DNA of 64,000 bases from Megamerina dolium (GCA_963854835.1 OY978526.1:19994334-20058333), one strand, 5' to 3'; counted from the first letter of the stretch, positions 12,901-23,700 are shown. A program made the numbers and translations. The notes: a model not told the origin generated them from the sequence alone.

Positions 12901-13750
12901 TGAAGGTTAAATTCCAATGTTGGTTTGCGAATATATCCATCAATGACAGCAATTGTTATCCATAGAGTGAGATTTTATCGGCAATTCAACTTGACTTTCT
13001 TTTCATTTCACATCCGATAAGTATGTGCATTTCACTTGAACACAACACATACATGGGTACATTTTGATTTTATATTTATTTCTTTTTATTTTTCTATGGA
13101 CATTGGTCGCGACATTGACAGTTTTCTTGTAGTAGAGAGCCATATTGATGATTGTCGTCACTGTTTTTGAACATGTTCAATTTTTTTCAATATTTGGCAA
13201 TCGTTGTGATTCGACTACGTACATACCATAGGTACTATATTATTTATACTGGATAAATTGTTTCTATAGCTTAGGATAATCAATAGTAGAGTAATGGAAT
13301 TTTATAAAGTAAATGCTTAGTTTTATTTTCTCGTATGTATGCATAACTGCCGGGTTTGTAGGTACAAATATGTGATTATTACTAATTTTTATATCTGAAC
13401 TATGGTACTCGTTGTATCTATTCTCATACGTATACAGACTATTACGTCTAGACAGCAATTTGTATTTCTTTTATGTAGGCTCCAGTTTTTGTGTTTGCGA
13501 AAAAAACCTCAAAAACCGCTACGAGTCATCGTGACGCAATTGTTTCTGAAATGTAACATCTGTTGTGTTAGTTGTTGATAATGATGATGGTGAAATGATA
13601 GTAAATATCTATGGACCCTGTGGAAAATTCACTCGCAACTAGAATCGTAATGCCTAACATAAACGTCAATTGATATCACTTCGTTTCGTTACTTCACATA
13701 AAGGCTGTTATTTAATTACTGAAAGCCAATTTTATAAAATGATGTTGAAA
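9963..13750. other. AT-rich noncoding sequence
   Basis: No coding exon or element was recognised. The block contains a long T-rich low-complexity stretch (about 12020-12125). Small frames of 60-77 codons lack recognisable motifs. Confidence 0.55.
12020..12125. repeat. T-rich low-complexity tract
   Basis: Almost pure T with occasional A, about 105 bp. It could be a slippage-prone tract or a poly-A of an old retroposon on the minus strand; no retroposon body adjoins it. Confidence 0.8.
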
Positions 13751-13755
13751 CCTTC

Positions 13756-13932
13756 TATTACAAAAGACTTCACAATTGATATATGTATATACTTCAAAGT
13801 TCTTTATTGAATTGAAAAATTTTCAATACAAGCAATATAAACTAATAATATATAAACTAGATTACTTAGATTCAGAAACATATAACAAAGTATATGCAAA
13901 TGCAAAGTAGTAGTATAACAATATATTTAACA
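13756..13932 (-). repeat. 3' LTR of the copia-type element
   Basis: A 177-bp copy. On the minus strand it starts TGTTAAATATATTG. It is identical by eye to the other LTR except that it lacks 4 bp in a TATACATATG context. Confidence 0.9.
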
Positions 13933-13941
13933 CTCCTCCTC
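13933..13941 (-). other. Polypurine tract
   Basis: GAGGAGGAG on the minus strand directly abuts the 3' LTR start, the expected plus-strand priming site of an LTR element. Confidence 0.8.
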
Positions 13942-15157
13942 ATTTGCATACCATGCCGGATTTTCTCTTAAGATATTCCAGTTTCGTTGAAGATATTGGT
14001 TTTGTCATCATGTCAGCCAGCATTTCTTCTGATGGGCAATATATACATGAAATTATGTGCTTGTCCACGTAATCCTTAACAAAATGGAATCGTGTGTCGA
14101 TATGTTTTGATCTATTGCTTAAACGCTCCTCCTTAATTAGGTTCAAACAGCTTTGATTGTCTTCATATATTACTACAGGATGATTTTGAGAATATTTTAA
14201 ATCGTTCAATATATTACAAATCCACGCTGCTTCTTTTGCTGCTTCTGACAATGCTATGAATTCCGCTTCAGTAGTTGATAATGAAAAGCAAGTTTGTTTT
14301 CTACATGCCCAACTTACTGCTCCTCCATTCAGTAAGAAAATATATCCCGAATTTGATTTTCGATCTGTGCGACATTCTGCCCAATTCGCATCAGCATATC
14401 CTATTAGTTTTTCATCTTGGTGTTTGCCGTTGTTTAATTGTAAATAAAAATTGTGTGTCCCTTTGAGATATTTTACGACCCTTTTTAATTCTGTCAAGTC
14501 TGCATGTGTTGGCATACTTGTTTTACGTGCTAAAATTGCCACACTCGCTGAAATATCTGGTCGTGTATTTACTGATATATATAACAAAGAACCAATTAAG
14601 CTTCGGTAAAATTCATTATTCCGTAAAGGTTCGGATTCAGTTTTACCATATGATGGATCAAGAGGATATTTAGAAATTTTGGAATCCTTTAAACCAAAAT
14701 TCTCAATAATTTTCTCAATATACCCCTTTTGACGTATGAAAAATTTATTTCCATCTCTTAAAACTTCAATTCCAATGAAATGTCTAATTGATCCAAGATT
14801 ATTTATCTCAAATTTTGAATTTAACAAATTTTCTACATCTTTAATGTGCTCTTCTCTACTAGCAGCTACTACTAAATCATCAACGTACACCAATACATAT
14901 ATTCCTTCCCCGTTGATAATTTTGGTATATAAACAAGGATCACTTTTGCTTTGTTTAAATTCTCCTTCTATTAAAATGTTGTTTAACTCTTTATTCCATG
15001 CGTTTGCTGCCTGTTTCAAACCGTAAATACTCCTTTTTAATTTACAAACGAGATTGCTATCACCAACTATAAAGCCAGGAGGTTGCTTCATGTAGATAGA
15101 TTCGTTAATATAACCATTTAAGAATGCACATTTTACATCCATATGTGAAACATGCAT
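13940..15157 (-). CDS. copia-type Pol, second part: reverse transcriptase and RNase H
   Basis: A 405-codon open segment. It begins inside the RT fingers/palm (HMDVKCAFLNG, residues 5-15, carrying the first catalytic Asp). It has IYGLKQA near residues 44-50 and the catalytic YVDD box at residues 91-94. The RNase H domain follows (ADANWAE, STTEAEF, EDNQSC) and supplies the acidic residues that cleave the RNA strand of the hybrid. The frame ends before the polypurine tract. It is separated from the upstream pol segment only by a one-base loss near 15215, so the displayed start Met is not a real start. RT copies the element RNA in the virus-like particle. Confidence 0.9.
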   Translation of the reverse strand: MHVSHMDVKCAFLNGYINESIYMKQPPGFIVGDSNLVCKLKRSIYGLKQAANAWNKELNNILIEGEFKQSKSDPCLYTKIINGEGIYVLVYVDDLVVAASREEHIKDVENLLNSKFEINNLGSIRHFIGIEVLRDGNKFFIRQKGYIEKIIENFGLKDSKISKYPLDPSYGKTESEPLRNNEFYRSLIGSLLYISVNTRPDISASVAILARKTSMPTHADLTELKRVVKYLKGTHNFYLQLNNGKHQDEKLIGYADANWAECRTDRKSNSGYIFLLNGGAVSWACRKQTCFSLSTTEAEFIALSEAAKEAAWICNILNDLKYSQNHPVVIYEDNQSCLNLIKEERLSNRSKHIDTRFHFVKDYVDKHIISCIYCPSEEMLADMMTKPISSTKLEYLKRKSGMVCK

Positions 15158-17511
15158 GTTCTTCTCACCAGCAATGGATAATAGTATACGAAATGTTGAC
15201 TGTCGAACGACAGTGCATATATTTCATCATAATCACAACCATACTTTTGAGTAAAGCCTTGTGCAACTAAACGAGCTTTATACCTCTCTAAATTACCATT
15301 TAAGTCACGTTTAATCTTGTATACCCACTTGCAGCCAATAATATTAGCCTTAGGTGGAGCTGGTACTAATTCCCATGTTTGATTTTTATGCAAGGAATTC
15401 ATCTCCTCCTCCATAGCCAAATTCCATTCACGAGACTGTTTCGAAGAAATTGCCTGTTTGTAGCTCTTTGGCTCAAATGTTTCACCATCTTTTACTAAAC
15501 AAATATCATCATAATACCGCAAAGGTGGTATACCCTTAGTACTTCTGGATGACCTCCGTAAATCCGGAACTTCATTCGATTGTATAATTGGATTATCAGC
15601 AATATCCTCTGATGCTTGCTTTACTTTAGCTTCGTTAGACATGATAATTGTTTCAGTGATTGGAATATTGCCAGAATTAATACTGCAAAATGAACTTTCT
15701 GAAACATCTGATCTAATATCGTCATCTTTATCCAAAAATTCTTCATCATGCGTAGTACTATCAGGAAGTAAAACATCTTCATTACCAGATTTAATAGACA
15801 TATCTATTTCAAAAATTGAATCTTGTTCAGTAATTTTCTTTGAATCAATCGTCTTGTGAAAAACAAATTTATAATCTCTACTAATCGTAATCCTTTTAGT
15901 ATTTGTATCAACGAAACGTAGCCCTTTCGAATTTTCATCATAATCCACAAAAGTTCTTAGTTGTGCTTTATCATCTAGTTTACGACGTTTTTCCTTTGGG
16001 ATAAGAATATAAGCCTTTGAACCAAAAATGTGAAAATTGCTTATATCAGGTTTTCGTCCTTCCCATCTTTCAAAAGGAGTACAAGAAATACCACTACAGA
16101 TTAAACGATTCTGTAATTGATTCGCTGTGTTCACAGCTTCCGCCCAATACGTGTATGACAAACCAGCCTCTGCTAGCATACAACGGGCCATCTCTACAAG
16201 AGAACGATTCTTCCTTTCAGCCACTCCATTCTGTTGTGGACAATAAGGTACGGTAAATTGTGAACATATCCCATGACGCTCCAAATAATCTTTAACATCA
16301 CGCGACTTGTATTCGCAACCATTATCAGATCGTATGATTTTAGGTAGTTTTCCAAACTTATTTCGAACCAATTCAACATACGATCGCAGCTTTTGAAATA
16401 GCTCAGATTTGTGCGTTAGAAGATAAACAACAGTATAACGACTATAATCATCAATAAACGTAAGAAAATAGCGATTTCCGCTCGGAGTTTGAGTTTGCAT
16501 AGGACCACATATATCAGTGTGCACTAATTCAAGTATATCAGTCGTTTTGCTGTTAGATTTCACATTGAAAGGTTTCTTTGTAAATTTGCATTTCAAACAA
16601 ATATCACAACATTGACGGACCCCGCAATCAATAATTTTAAAATCGCTTACCAATTTTCCTGTTTGCATTTCTCTTACAATATTAACATCTCGGTGACCAA
16701 AAATTTTGTGCCAATAATGCACACAGTTCTTAGAACAACATGAAACTTGCATAGCTTGATAAGAAGTTTTTAACTGTAACTGGTATAAATTATTAATTTG
16801 ATTTGCTATTCCAATTTCACGATGGTCGTTAGTAAAAATTCTACAATTAAATCCGTTGAAAGTGATTTTGAGTCCTTTTTCACACAGCAATTTGACGGAC
16901 AGTAAATTCCCTTTAAACGATGGTATAAATAAAACATTCTCCACGCGAAGTTCTTCTTCATTTCCCATGTGATTCAACAGTCTCAGCACACAAACTCCTT
17001 TTCCAGATGATGTTATTACGTGTCCATTAGCAGTTGTAACCTTCTCATTGCACAATTCATCCAGTTTTAAAAATTCTGATCTGTTACAACAAATATGACA
17101 GGTTGCACCAGAATCTACAATCCAGCCAACATGCTTACCACTAATGGTAAAGCAAAAATTATTTTCTACAGTTTTGTCATCAACTAAATGTGCCTTTTGT
17201 TTTTCTTGTGGTTTATTTTTCAACTTCCAGCAATTTTTTCGAATATGCCCGACACCTTTGCAATAATGGCATACAATAGATTTGACATCACTTCTATATT
17301 TCACGTGTTTAGAAATTTTTAATACAGAATCTTCTTCTGTTACACGCTGTTTATGTTTTTCATACTCTTCCAACAGTTTATTTTCAACAAGAGTCATTGT
17401 GAGATCCTTCTCATCACGTACTTCTAATGCCGTAATAAGGGTATCATATATGCATGGTAAACTACTCAGGAGCATTGCAATTATCCATGTTTCCATAACC
17501 TTCTCACCCAA
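15133..17511 (-). CDS. copia-type Gag-Pol, first part: zinc knuckle, protease, integrase, start of RT
   Basis: A 792-codon open segment. The zinc knuckle CHYCKGVGHIRKNC (C-x2-C-x4-H-x4-C) is at residues 81-94. The aspartic protease motif DSGA is at residues 133-136. The integrase has an HHCC finger (HKIFGH, then CDICLKC). Its core shows HTDICGP, then SDNG, then a Glu 36 residues after the second Asp, i.e. DD35E spacing. The segment continues into the RT N-terminus (WKWVYKIK-like text, then ARLVAQGF), then leaves frame. Its first Met lies in former gag: a one-base insertion in a T run near 17528 separates it from the Gag start. Integrase before RT is diagnostic of Ty1/copia. Confidence 0.9.
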   Translation of the reverse strand: MGEKVMETWIIAMLLSSLPCIYDTLITALEVRDEKDLTMTLVENKLLEEYEKHKQRVTEEDSVLKISKHVKYRSDVKSIVCHYCKGVGHIRKNCWKLKNKPQEKQKAHLVDDKTVENNFCFTISGKHVGWIVDSGATCHICCNRSEFLKLDELCNEKVTTANGHVITSSGKGVCVLRLLNHMGNEEELRVENVLFIPSFKGNLLSVKLLCEKGLKITFNGFNCRIFTNDHREIGIANQINNLYQLQLKTSYQAMQVSCCSKNCVHYWHKIFGHRDVNIVREMQTGKLVSDFKIIDCGVRQCCDICLKCKFTKKPFNVKSNSKTTDILELVHTDICGPMQTQTPSGNRYFLTFIDDYSRYTVVYLLTHKSELFQKLRSYVELVRNKFGKLPKIIRSDNGCEYKSRDVKDYLERHGICSQFTVPYCPQQNGVAERKNRSLVEMARCMLAEAGLSYTYWAEAVNTANQLQNRLICSGISCTPFERWEGRKPDISNFHIFGSKAYILIPKEKRRKLDDKAQLRTFVDYDENSKGLRFVDTNTKRITISRDYKFVFHKTIDSKKITEQDSIFEIDMSIKSGNEDVLLPDSTTHDEEFLDKDDDIRSDVSESSFCSINSGNIPITETIIMSNEAKVKQASEDIADNPIIQSNEVPDLRRSSRSTKGIPPLRYYDDICLVKDGETFEPKSYKQAISSKQSREWNLAMEEEMNSLHKNQTWELVPAPPKANIIGCKWVYKIKRDLNGNLERYKARLVAQGFTQKYGCDYDEIYALSFDSQHFVYYYPLLVRRTCMFHIWM

Positions 17512-17902
17512 TGATTGAAGTTTTGAAAAACAGCAACTTCATTTGCATGATATGTTTTTCCATATCTCCACCGGGCTGAAGCTTCAAACTACATATTGTT
17601 CGCATTAATTTCACCTTGTTGCTCAATGTAGCCTTCTCATGATATTCTCTCAAGGTATTCCAAGCATCTTTTGCATTCTTGCAACTGCTTATGCGGAACA
17701 TTTCCGCGTCATCAATGGCCAATCCAATTAAAATTGAAGCATCCGTATCACGCTGCTTCCAAGAAGTGTCAGGAGATTCCGGAATAGCATCTTCGATTAC
17801 ATCCCAAACTTTCTCCTTCTTCATTATAAGCTGCATTCTATATTTCCACAACTCATAATTATCGCGATTTAGTTTAGTAATCGCCAGCTTTAAATCAGCC
17901 AT
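17504..17902 (-). CDS. copia-type Gag N-terminal part
   Basis: Start chosen at the Met of MADLKLAITKLN (17902), because the longer open frame would begin inside the primer site and LTR. The WKYRMQLIMKKEKVWDVIE and DAWNTLREYH stretches are typical of the UBN2/copia Gag domain that forms the particle shell. The frame ends early, after a one-base T insertion near 17528; the next frame carries the rest of Gag. Leu/Lys-rich helices, no membrane segment. Confidence 0.85.
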   Translation of the reverse strand: MADLKLAITKLNRDNYELWKYRMQLIMKKEKVWDVIEDAIPESPDTSWKQRDTDASILIGLAIDDAEMFRISSCKNAKDAWNTLREYHEKATLSNKVKLMRTICSLKLQPGGDMEKHIMQMKLLFFKTSIIG

Positions 17903-17978
17903 TCTTGCCAAATTACAATTGACAAAACGAAGACCAAAAAACGAATTATAATTTGCAATTATATCTGATATTCGTGCT

Positions 17979-17992
17979 CTGGGCCCATAACC
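17979..17992 (-). other. Primer binding site, tRNA-iMet type
   Basis: On the minus strand GGTTATGGGCCCAG follows the 5' LTR directly. This is the copia-type primer site, complementary to an internal part of initiator tRNA-Met. Copia is known to use a half-tRNA primer; use of that mechanism here is inference. Confidence 0.85.
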
Positions 17993-18173
17993 TATTACAA
18001 AAGACTTCACAATTGATATACATATGTATATACTTCAAAGTTCTTTATTGAATTGAAAAATTTTCAATACAAGCAATATAAACTAATAATATATAAACTA
18101 GATTACTTAGATTCAGAAACATATAACAAAGTATATGCAAATGCAAAGTAGTAGTATAACAATATATTTAACA
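17993..18173 (-). repeat. 5' LTR of the copia-type element
   Basis: A 181-bp LTR adjoining the primer site. It is expected to carry the promoter and polyadenylation signal. It has 4 bp more than the 3' LTR and no other difference that I could see. Confidence 0.9.
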
Positions 18174-18183
18174 CCTTCATTAA

Positions 18184-18330
18184 AATGTTGTTGTTGTAAC
18201 AGCAAGAATTGGAAATGCTTTGTTTTGTTCTCCTACAAAACATTTCCGTATTCTGCTGGGTTGAATGGACCTTGGTAGACCAAGTGGTCGAGTGCTACCG
18301 GGACGTAGACCCGCCCATTCTTGGGAAGCT
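18184..18330 (-). mobile_element. Short (CAA)n-tailed retroposon, copy A2
   Basis: The same body as copy A1, with 9-bp target duplications CTTCATTAA at 18175-18183 and 18331-18339. The left duplication overlaps the CCTTC duplicated by the copia-type element, so that element appears to have inserted into this retroposon's target repeat. Confidence 0.75.
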
Positions 18331-18619
18331 CTTCATTAATATATCCAGAATCGGCTCTAGAAGGTTTAAATATATGACCGACTTTAAATATGTTTTTCTT
18401 ATCAACATTTTCTCTGAATATACTTACGCATTATATTTTCCCCAAAGAAAAGTTCCCCTATTAAATTGTCGTTTTCTAAAATTTCGCTTCCAACGTTCCC
18501 AGAGTTCCCCTAGAGTGACTAAATCTCTCATATATATATTAAATTTTACTATTTAATATTTTTTCTAAACATAACATAGGCAGTAACCCGATCTTTACTC
18601 CTTAGTGAGTCTTCCCTTA

Positions 18620-18990
18620 AAAAAAAAAATTAATATGTGGCACTTAAAGCCCCAAAGGGCTCTTTGGTCGAGCTTCTCCTCCATTAATGTTGTGCGTGTT
18701 AAATTTTGGACAATATTAGAAGAGACCTACTTATTTTAGCTGGTTCCGAACATTAGAACCCTTGTGACAACACTTTTTCTAACCTTTGTCACAGAGTTCT
18801 TTTAGAAGGTTTTTTATGGCAAATTATTACTGTTGGAAGAATTGCTAATTGCTTGCCGACAGGTGGGTACCGTTCGAAAGAAAAATCTTTTCGATATTAA
18901 ATTTGTTATGTTTCAGCCGGGGATTGAACCCACAACCTACAGATCAGAAGGCCAACACACTAACCACTCAGCTGCGGCACCCACCGTAAC
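18620..18990 (-). mobile_element. tRNA-headed SINE, near full length
   Basis: On the minus strand it starts with a tRNA-like head (box A around CAGCTGAGTGGTTAGTGTG; box B around GGTTCAATCC, at about 18915-18985). A 200-bp body follows, then a terminal hairpin AGCCC-TTTG-GGGCT and AAGTGCCACATATT. The A run at 18619-18629 lies beyond the 3' end. Homologous copies occur near 24.0, 25.6, 30.8, 54.2 and 63.2 kb. No clean target duplication was found here. Confidence 0.8.
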
Positions 18991-20443
18991 TCCACCCTTC
19001 AAACCAACCGCAAATCTATAAGTAACCTCATAATAACCCAGGAATCATTCCCAGACCGGTGAACTGTATGCCTGACCTCCAATAATTTTTCTGTCTCAAC
19101 ATTACTGCCTAATATACGTACACCCTTTCTGCAGCGCTTAGGGGACTTACCTACAGTATTTATATTCTATCAATTTTATAGAAAAAAACATAGAAATTAT
19201 TATATCGCCTGTTGATCAAGACTTTTTTTGTCATGTGGTTGTGTTATTTTCGAATTCTGGAAGCAAAAATTTCCAATTATGTATAGTGAATGTAAAAGGA
19301 GGCACTCATATATAAATGGGCATTTCCCACGTTATGGACGTGACATTGCTACGCGTAAAATATGGAGAAGACCAAAGTCAAATAGAAACGTGTGATTGCT
19401 TCCTATTGTTTTTAAAAAATCTCTAAATTGCTGGCAAGATCATCTTTAGTTTCTTTTATATGACATCAAGTGTAGTAACGGACGTGACAACAGTTTTATA
19501 CCATATATCAGCAAATGAACTCACAATTTCTTTAACAATTTGTTAAAAAAAAAATGTAATTATTAAATCTATAATGTATAGGAGGAGTAACTTACCAAAA
19601 AAGGTGGTGAATCAATTTTGCAATTTGCCATTTTTGCAATTTTTATATTCTCTGCATTGCAGACCAAATGAACTAGAATTGTCGTATGTTTATTATCACT
19701 TCAAATACCAATAATTTTCTACTGGGATAATGCTTATCAATTTGGATAATACATGCAATACAAAAAGCGAATAAATTTCGTTTCCATAGACTGTAAAAGC
19801 TGTTTTGCAAATTATAATTGCTTCCTTTCTTTCCATCCTTCTCGCTCGCACTCTATTATCGAATACATGTAATCGATTGAATCCTTGTAAAAAGGAGGAA
19901 ATGTAGAAAATAATAATGAAAACTTTAAAATATCAAACATTACAATTTTTATACACTAGTTTTGTGATTTATTAGATGCTGTTTAATTTTTCTACATAAT
20001 GTACAAGGCCATCATCATAAACTTGACCCTCGCTCACAATGCAAACTCATAATTCACAAAATAACATGAAAAACATAAACAATATATAACAAATAAATAT
20101 GTGCAAGTAAGGAAAAAAATATAAACAAATAAAAATTTTCAGTGAATAGTTCATAAATTCATTCATGGCACAATTACAATGTCAAATTATTAATTTAACA
20201 TTATTGTATATTGTATTTAAACATACATAGCAATTAAAAATTGTACATTTTTAGAATTTTCAGTTGACAATGTTTTACTATTGTTAACAATGACAGTTGT
20301 GATATACAGATGATTTTGCGTGTGTGTGTGCTTAATTATGAGAAAATACATGCTTATTTCTATAACAAAAATTATAAACGATTCATCATCATTATTAATA
20401 ATTCAATTCATTTGTTTGTTTTCATTTTTCATTTTTCATTTAG
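18991..20443. other. AT-rich noncoding sequence upstream of the kinase exon
   Basis: No exon or mobile element was recognised. It ends in a pyrimidine-rich run (TTTTCATTTTTCATTTTTCATT, about 20420-20441) that forms the acceptor of the exon at 20444. I read the whole block as intron. Confidence 0.55.
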
Positions 20444-20565
20444 GTTACACATCGTACAACCGGCCAAGTAATGGTACTAAAAATGAATCAATTACGTGCA
20501 AATCGACCAAATATGCTGAGAGAAGTACAACTTCTAAATAAATTATCACATCCAAATATATTAAG
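20444..20565 (+). CDS. cdi: Internal exon of a TESK-type protein kinase (center divider-like)
   Basis: A 122-bp exon with a strong acceptor (T/C-rich run, then TTTAG) and a consensus donor (AAG then GTGAGT). Frame 0 is open throughout: it starts [15 protein letters not shown] and ends with [10 protein letters not shown] and a split Arg codon. This is the N-lobe of a protein kinase: beta2-beta3 with the ATP-anchoring Lys in MVLKMN, the alphaC Glu in [10 protein letters not shown], then the HPNIL turn. LKMN, the Asn/Arg-rich linker and LREVQL match testis-specific kinase (TESK/center divider) rather than LIM kinase, which has VMKE and TEVKVM-like text. Those kinases phosphorylate cofilin. Neighbouring exons, which would carry the Gly loop and the hinge, were not found, so both flanking introns are long or run out of the window. 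Confidence 0.85.
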
Positions 20566-20685
20566 GTGAGTGAGTTAATGAAACATAATCATAAATTAAA
20601 GTAAATTGTATAACAATTTGTTTACAATTTATATATGTCCCTATGTATGGCTGGTTGTTGTCGGTAAAGATATGTATCATACATA

Positions 20686-21816
20686 TGAGGGATGTCCCAG
20701 AATTACCCGACCTAACATATAGATGGCGGCAGTAGTTTGAAAAAAATTCCTTTGGTGAAAAGTGGCAACCTTATAAAACATATGTTTTAAGTTTCAAAGC
20801 GCCATGTTGTTTAGTATTTTTTTTGGAGCCATCGAAAGTTAACGACCTCAGTGAATTTGTAAAAATGGAAAAATTGGTCACCGGTTGGTTATGTAATTCA
20901 ATACTTTCATTTGAAAGGTCTCTAGATTCTCCTCTGGGAGAGTATGCTCCTTCGTTTACGACCACAAAATATTGGGTGGCAGAGTTTAAACGAGGTCGTA
21001 CGAGCTGTCAAGACGAACATCGTAGTTGTCGACCAATTGAGGTGACCACGCCAGAAACGGTTAAGAAAATCCACAAAATGGTATTGGATGATCGCTGGCT
21101 GAAGGTGCGTAAGCTAGGTGAAATTACAGGCATTTCAAAAAGTGGAATACATTGTATATTGACAGAAAATTTAGAGATGAAAAAGCTGTGTGCAAAATGG
21201 GTGCCGCGTTTGCTCACAATAGAACAAAATCAACGTCGTGAAGATGTTTCTATAGAATGTTTGGCGATGTTTCACAGTAATAAAGCCAAGTTTTTGCGTC
21301 GTTGCGTAACCATGGAGGATCAGACATGGGTCCACCACTTTGGGATGCACTTGGGATAATTTTTATTAATTATCTTCAAAAAGTCTAAGTTTAAGGGATG
21401 AAATCAAAGAAAAAAGGCCGCATTTGGCGAAAAAAAAAAGTATTTTTTTCATCAATACAATGCACCAGTTTACACATCCGCTATTGCGATGGCCAAAATC
21501 AATGAGTTAAAGCTCGAATTGCTTCAGCACGCATCTTATTCGCCAGATTTAGCTCCTTCGGATTATTTTCTATTTTCAAATTTGATAAAAATGGCTTGGT
21601 GGTGGAAGATTTGCAAACAATGAAGAGGTGGAGTCTGTGGTAGATGGCTATTTTAATGAGCTAGACACTTCATACTATAAACAGGGCATCGAAGCTATAG
21701 AATATCGCTGGGAAAAGTGTATAGAGCTTAAAGGAGATTATGTTGAGAAATAAAGAAAAAATTTCCCAAATTTGTTGTTTCCTTTGTTAGGTCGGGTAGT
21801 TCTGGGATCGACCTTG
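20686..21816 (+). mobile_element. mariner (DD34D) element, copy 1, inactive
   Basis: 1131 bp between TA dinucleotides at 20684-20685 and 21817-21818. The ends are inverted repeats of about 30 bp centred on CCCAGAATTACCCGACCTAACA. The inverse-oriented copy at 47881 shares these ends. It encodes a decayed transposase. Confidence 0.9.
20865..21755 (+). pseudogene. mariner transposase, broken
   Basis: The open part, from Met at 20865, starts MEKLVTGWLCN and holds the helix-turn-helix that binds the inverted repeats (KVRKLGEITGISKSGIHCIL). It then has WVPRLLT and a damaged first catalytic box (MEDQTWVHHF in place of the usual MDETW). About 85 bp are missing just after that box relative to the 47.9-kb copy, and the frame stops at 21359. 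Further on, about 21455-21590 reads HQYNAPVYTS, with Tyr where the second catalytic Asp should be, and SPDLAPSDYF with the third Asp intact. The spacing of 34 residues between second and third sites identifies DD34D. It cannot be active. Confidence 0.9.
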
Positions 21817-21818
21817 TA

Positions 21819-22665
21819 TGTTTGTATTACGTTTCTTCCGCTTTGCCGGCGATTATTTACCTTACATTCAATTACAAGTTTGAACTTGTTTATACATTCA
21901 TATTATGAATGGTGGTTATTTTGTAATTAATATATATATATATATAAGGTACACATGTTGTTATACCTACTACATATTATACACTGAAGAGAAGAAAATA
22001 TACATTTGAAACAGGATTGAATGCTGAAGAATTTTTTCAACATTTTAATATTAAAAACATGCTAATGCTAAAGGCAATCTAAAATCTTAGGTTTATGAGA
22101 AAAATTAATAGGAAATTTTTTTTTCCCAGTGCATTATAAGATAATCTTCCTGTATTTATGATGTAATTGTTTCTGTTTTTACCTTTATGCAATCATTAGG
22201 AGCATTAACTATTCATATCAAGTTTTTACTAGAAATTTCGCTTTTACATAAAACCAACATTCAATTTAAGAGCACTTGGCATAATAAGATCTTATGTAAA
22301 AATTATTATAATTAATTTTTTCTAAAGTGTACCATTTTGCATCTCATTGAATTTTGTTTTATTTTGTTGCTTTTGTCCGAGCTTCAACATTATACATACA
22401 TGTACATAGTAAGATGATAATATTCCTATTTGTTTGTAATCGTGAGTGAGTGAGTGAGTGAGTGAGTAAGTAACTGAGTTGAATTGAATATGTAAACATG
22501 TGTAATAGGTCAATGGCATTATATGATTCATATATTGTTATTTTCTGATGTTATACTATATAATTAAATTGTATTGCAACTAGTAATTTTAGTACAAATA
22601 AGCGCCTCGTCGTAATGCATATGTATACAAGTATAAAATACGTTTACTTTTATCTCGACCAACGA

Positions 22666-22707
<42 letters not shown>

Positions 22708-23384
22708 GTGTGTGTTTGTGTAACGTATAAGACTAGATTAAAATAATTGAGATTAATAAAGACAGTAAATATTGTATTTATATGACCATCATTCACACAT
22801 TCTGCATTTTATTAATCTCGTATTTATTTATGTTCACTTGGGTGCATTACAATTGACACTATTTTCTATTTATATATATATTTATATGTATATATAGTAC
22901 TTAAATAATATTATTTTCTTCAATGTTAAGATTAATTATTATGATTTATATTTTTTTCCTTGAGAAATTATACAGCTTACATTTTTTTTTTGCTCCAATT
23001 GCATTTACATACAGACGAGCGAGCTATTCATATCTATAGAGACAAGGAAATGCAATCATTACTCATTATTAGTTATTTTTAATTTTACGGTAATCCATTT
23101 AAGTAGGTCTTACATACGTATCAGTTAGGAGAAAAGATGCTATATATATCTTGAAAAATAATTTGAAAAATTTCGATTTGTTCGTTGGTAAAATGGCACT
23201 CTGTATCAACAAAAATATTTTACAGTTTTTTGATTGGTCAATTCAGTTGCGACTTAAAGATGGCTTCTTATAAAAAATTGCAATTGACAATAAAATTCAG
23301 CAGATTTTACAAATTTCCTTTGATAAAGGCGAAATTACGTTTTTATGGTCTCATCGATTCTATTCAATCATCAAATGTGTTCCA
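21819..23384. other. AT-rich noncoding sequence with microsatellites
   Basis: Contains (TA)n about 21930-21946, (GTGA)n about 22441-22467 and (TC)n about 22676-22704. No exon continuing the kinase was recognised. Confidence 0.55.
22676..22704. repeat. (TC)n microsatellite
   Basis: About 14 TC units, followed by a TG-rich stretch. Confidence 0.9.
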
Positions 23385-23700
23385 GTATTTTCGATGTTAA
23401 GGATTCATTACACACGGGTCATCGAGTCGTTATAAAAATACGTCAGAGTGAATTCGTCAATCCCATCTCGTCAGTGGAAATTAATGAACTAGATCGGCCT
23501 GCTAGCAGTCGTTGCATCGCCCAGGAGCTTAATATCAACTACAAAACAGTTTTAAACCATTTACATAAAGCTGAAATCTGCAAGAAGATCGATGTTTTGA
23601 TGCCACACGGATTAACCCAAAAAATCTTGATCATTTCATCTGTAAAATCTTTACCAAACGGAAGAGAATTAATCGACTCAGTTTTTAAACAATCTTAATT
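23385..23700 (+). pseudogene. mariner transposase fragment, N-terminal half
   Basis: The frame ending at 23698 reads RPASSRCIAQELNINYKTVL, then NHLHKAEICKK and DVLMPHGLTQK. This is the second helix-turn-helix and the WVPHxLT-like linker of mariner transposases, with Met where the usual Trp/Val stands. No catalytic Asp box is present and no terminal repeats were seen. It belongs to a different lineage from the 20.7-kb element and resembles that of the fragment at 31.5 kb. Confidence 0.75.

Larger units (their letters stand above)
13756..18173 (-). mobile_element. Ty1/copia LTR retrotransposon, near full length
   Basis: A 4.4-kb element bounded by a perfect 5-bp target duplication, CCTTC (13751-13755 and 18174-18178). 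It has LTRs of 177 and 181 bp, a tRNA-iMet-type primer site, a polypurine tract, and gag-protease-integrase-RT-RNase H in copia order on the minus strand. The two LTRs differ only by a 4-bp indel, so insertion was recent. The reading frame is broken by two single-base indels (near 17528 and near 15215). It lies antisense to the kinase exon at 20444. Confidence 0.95.
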
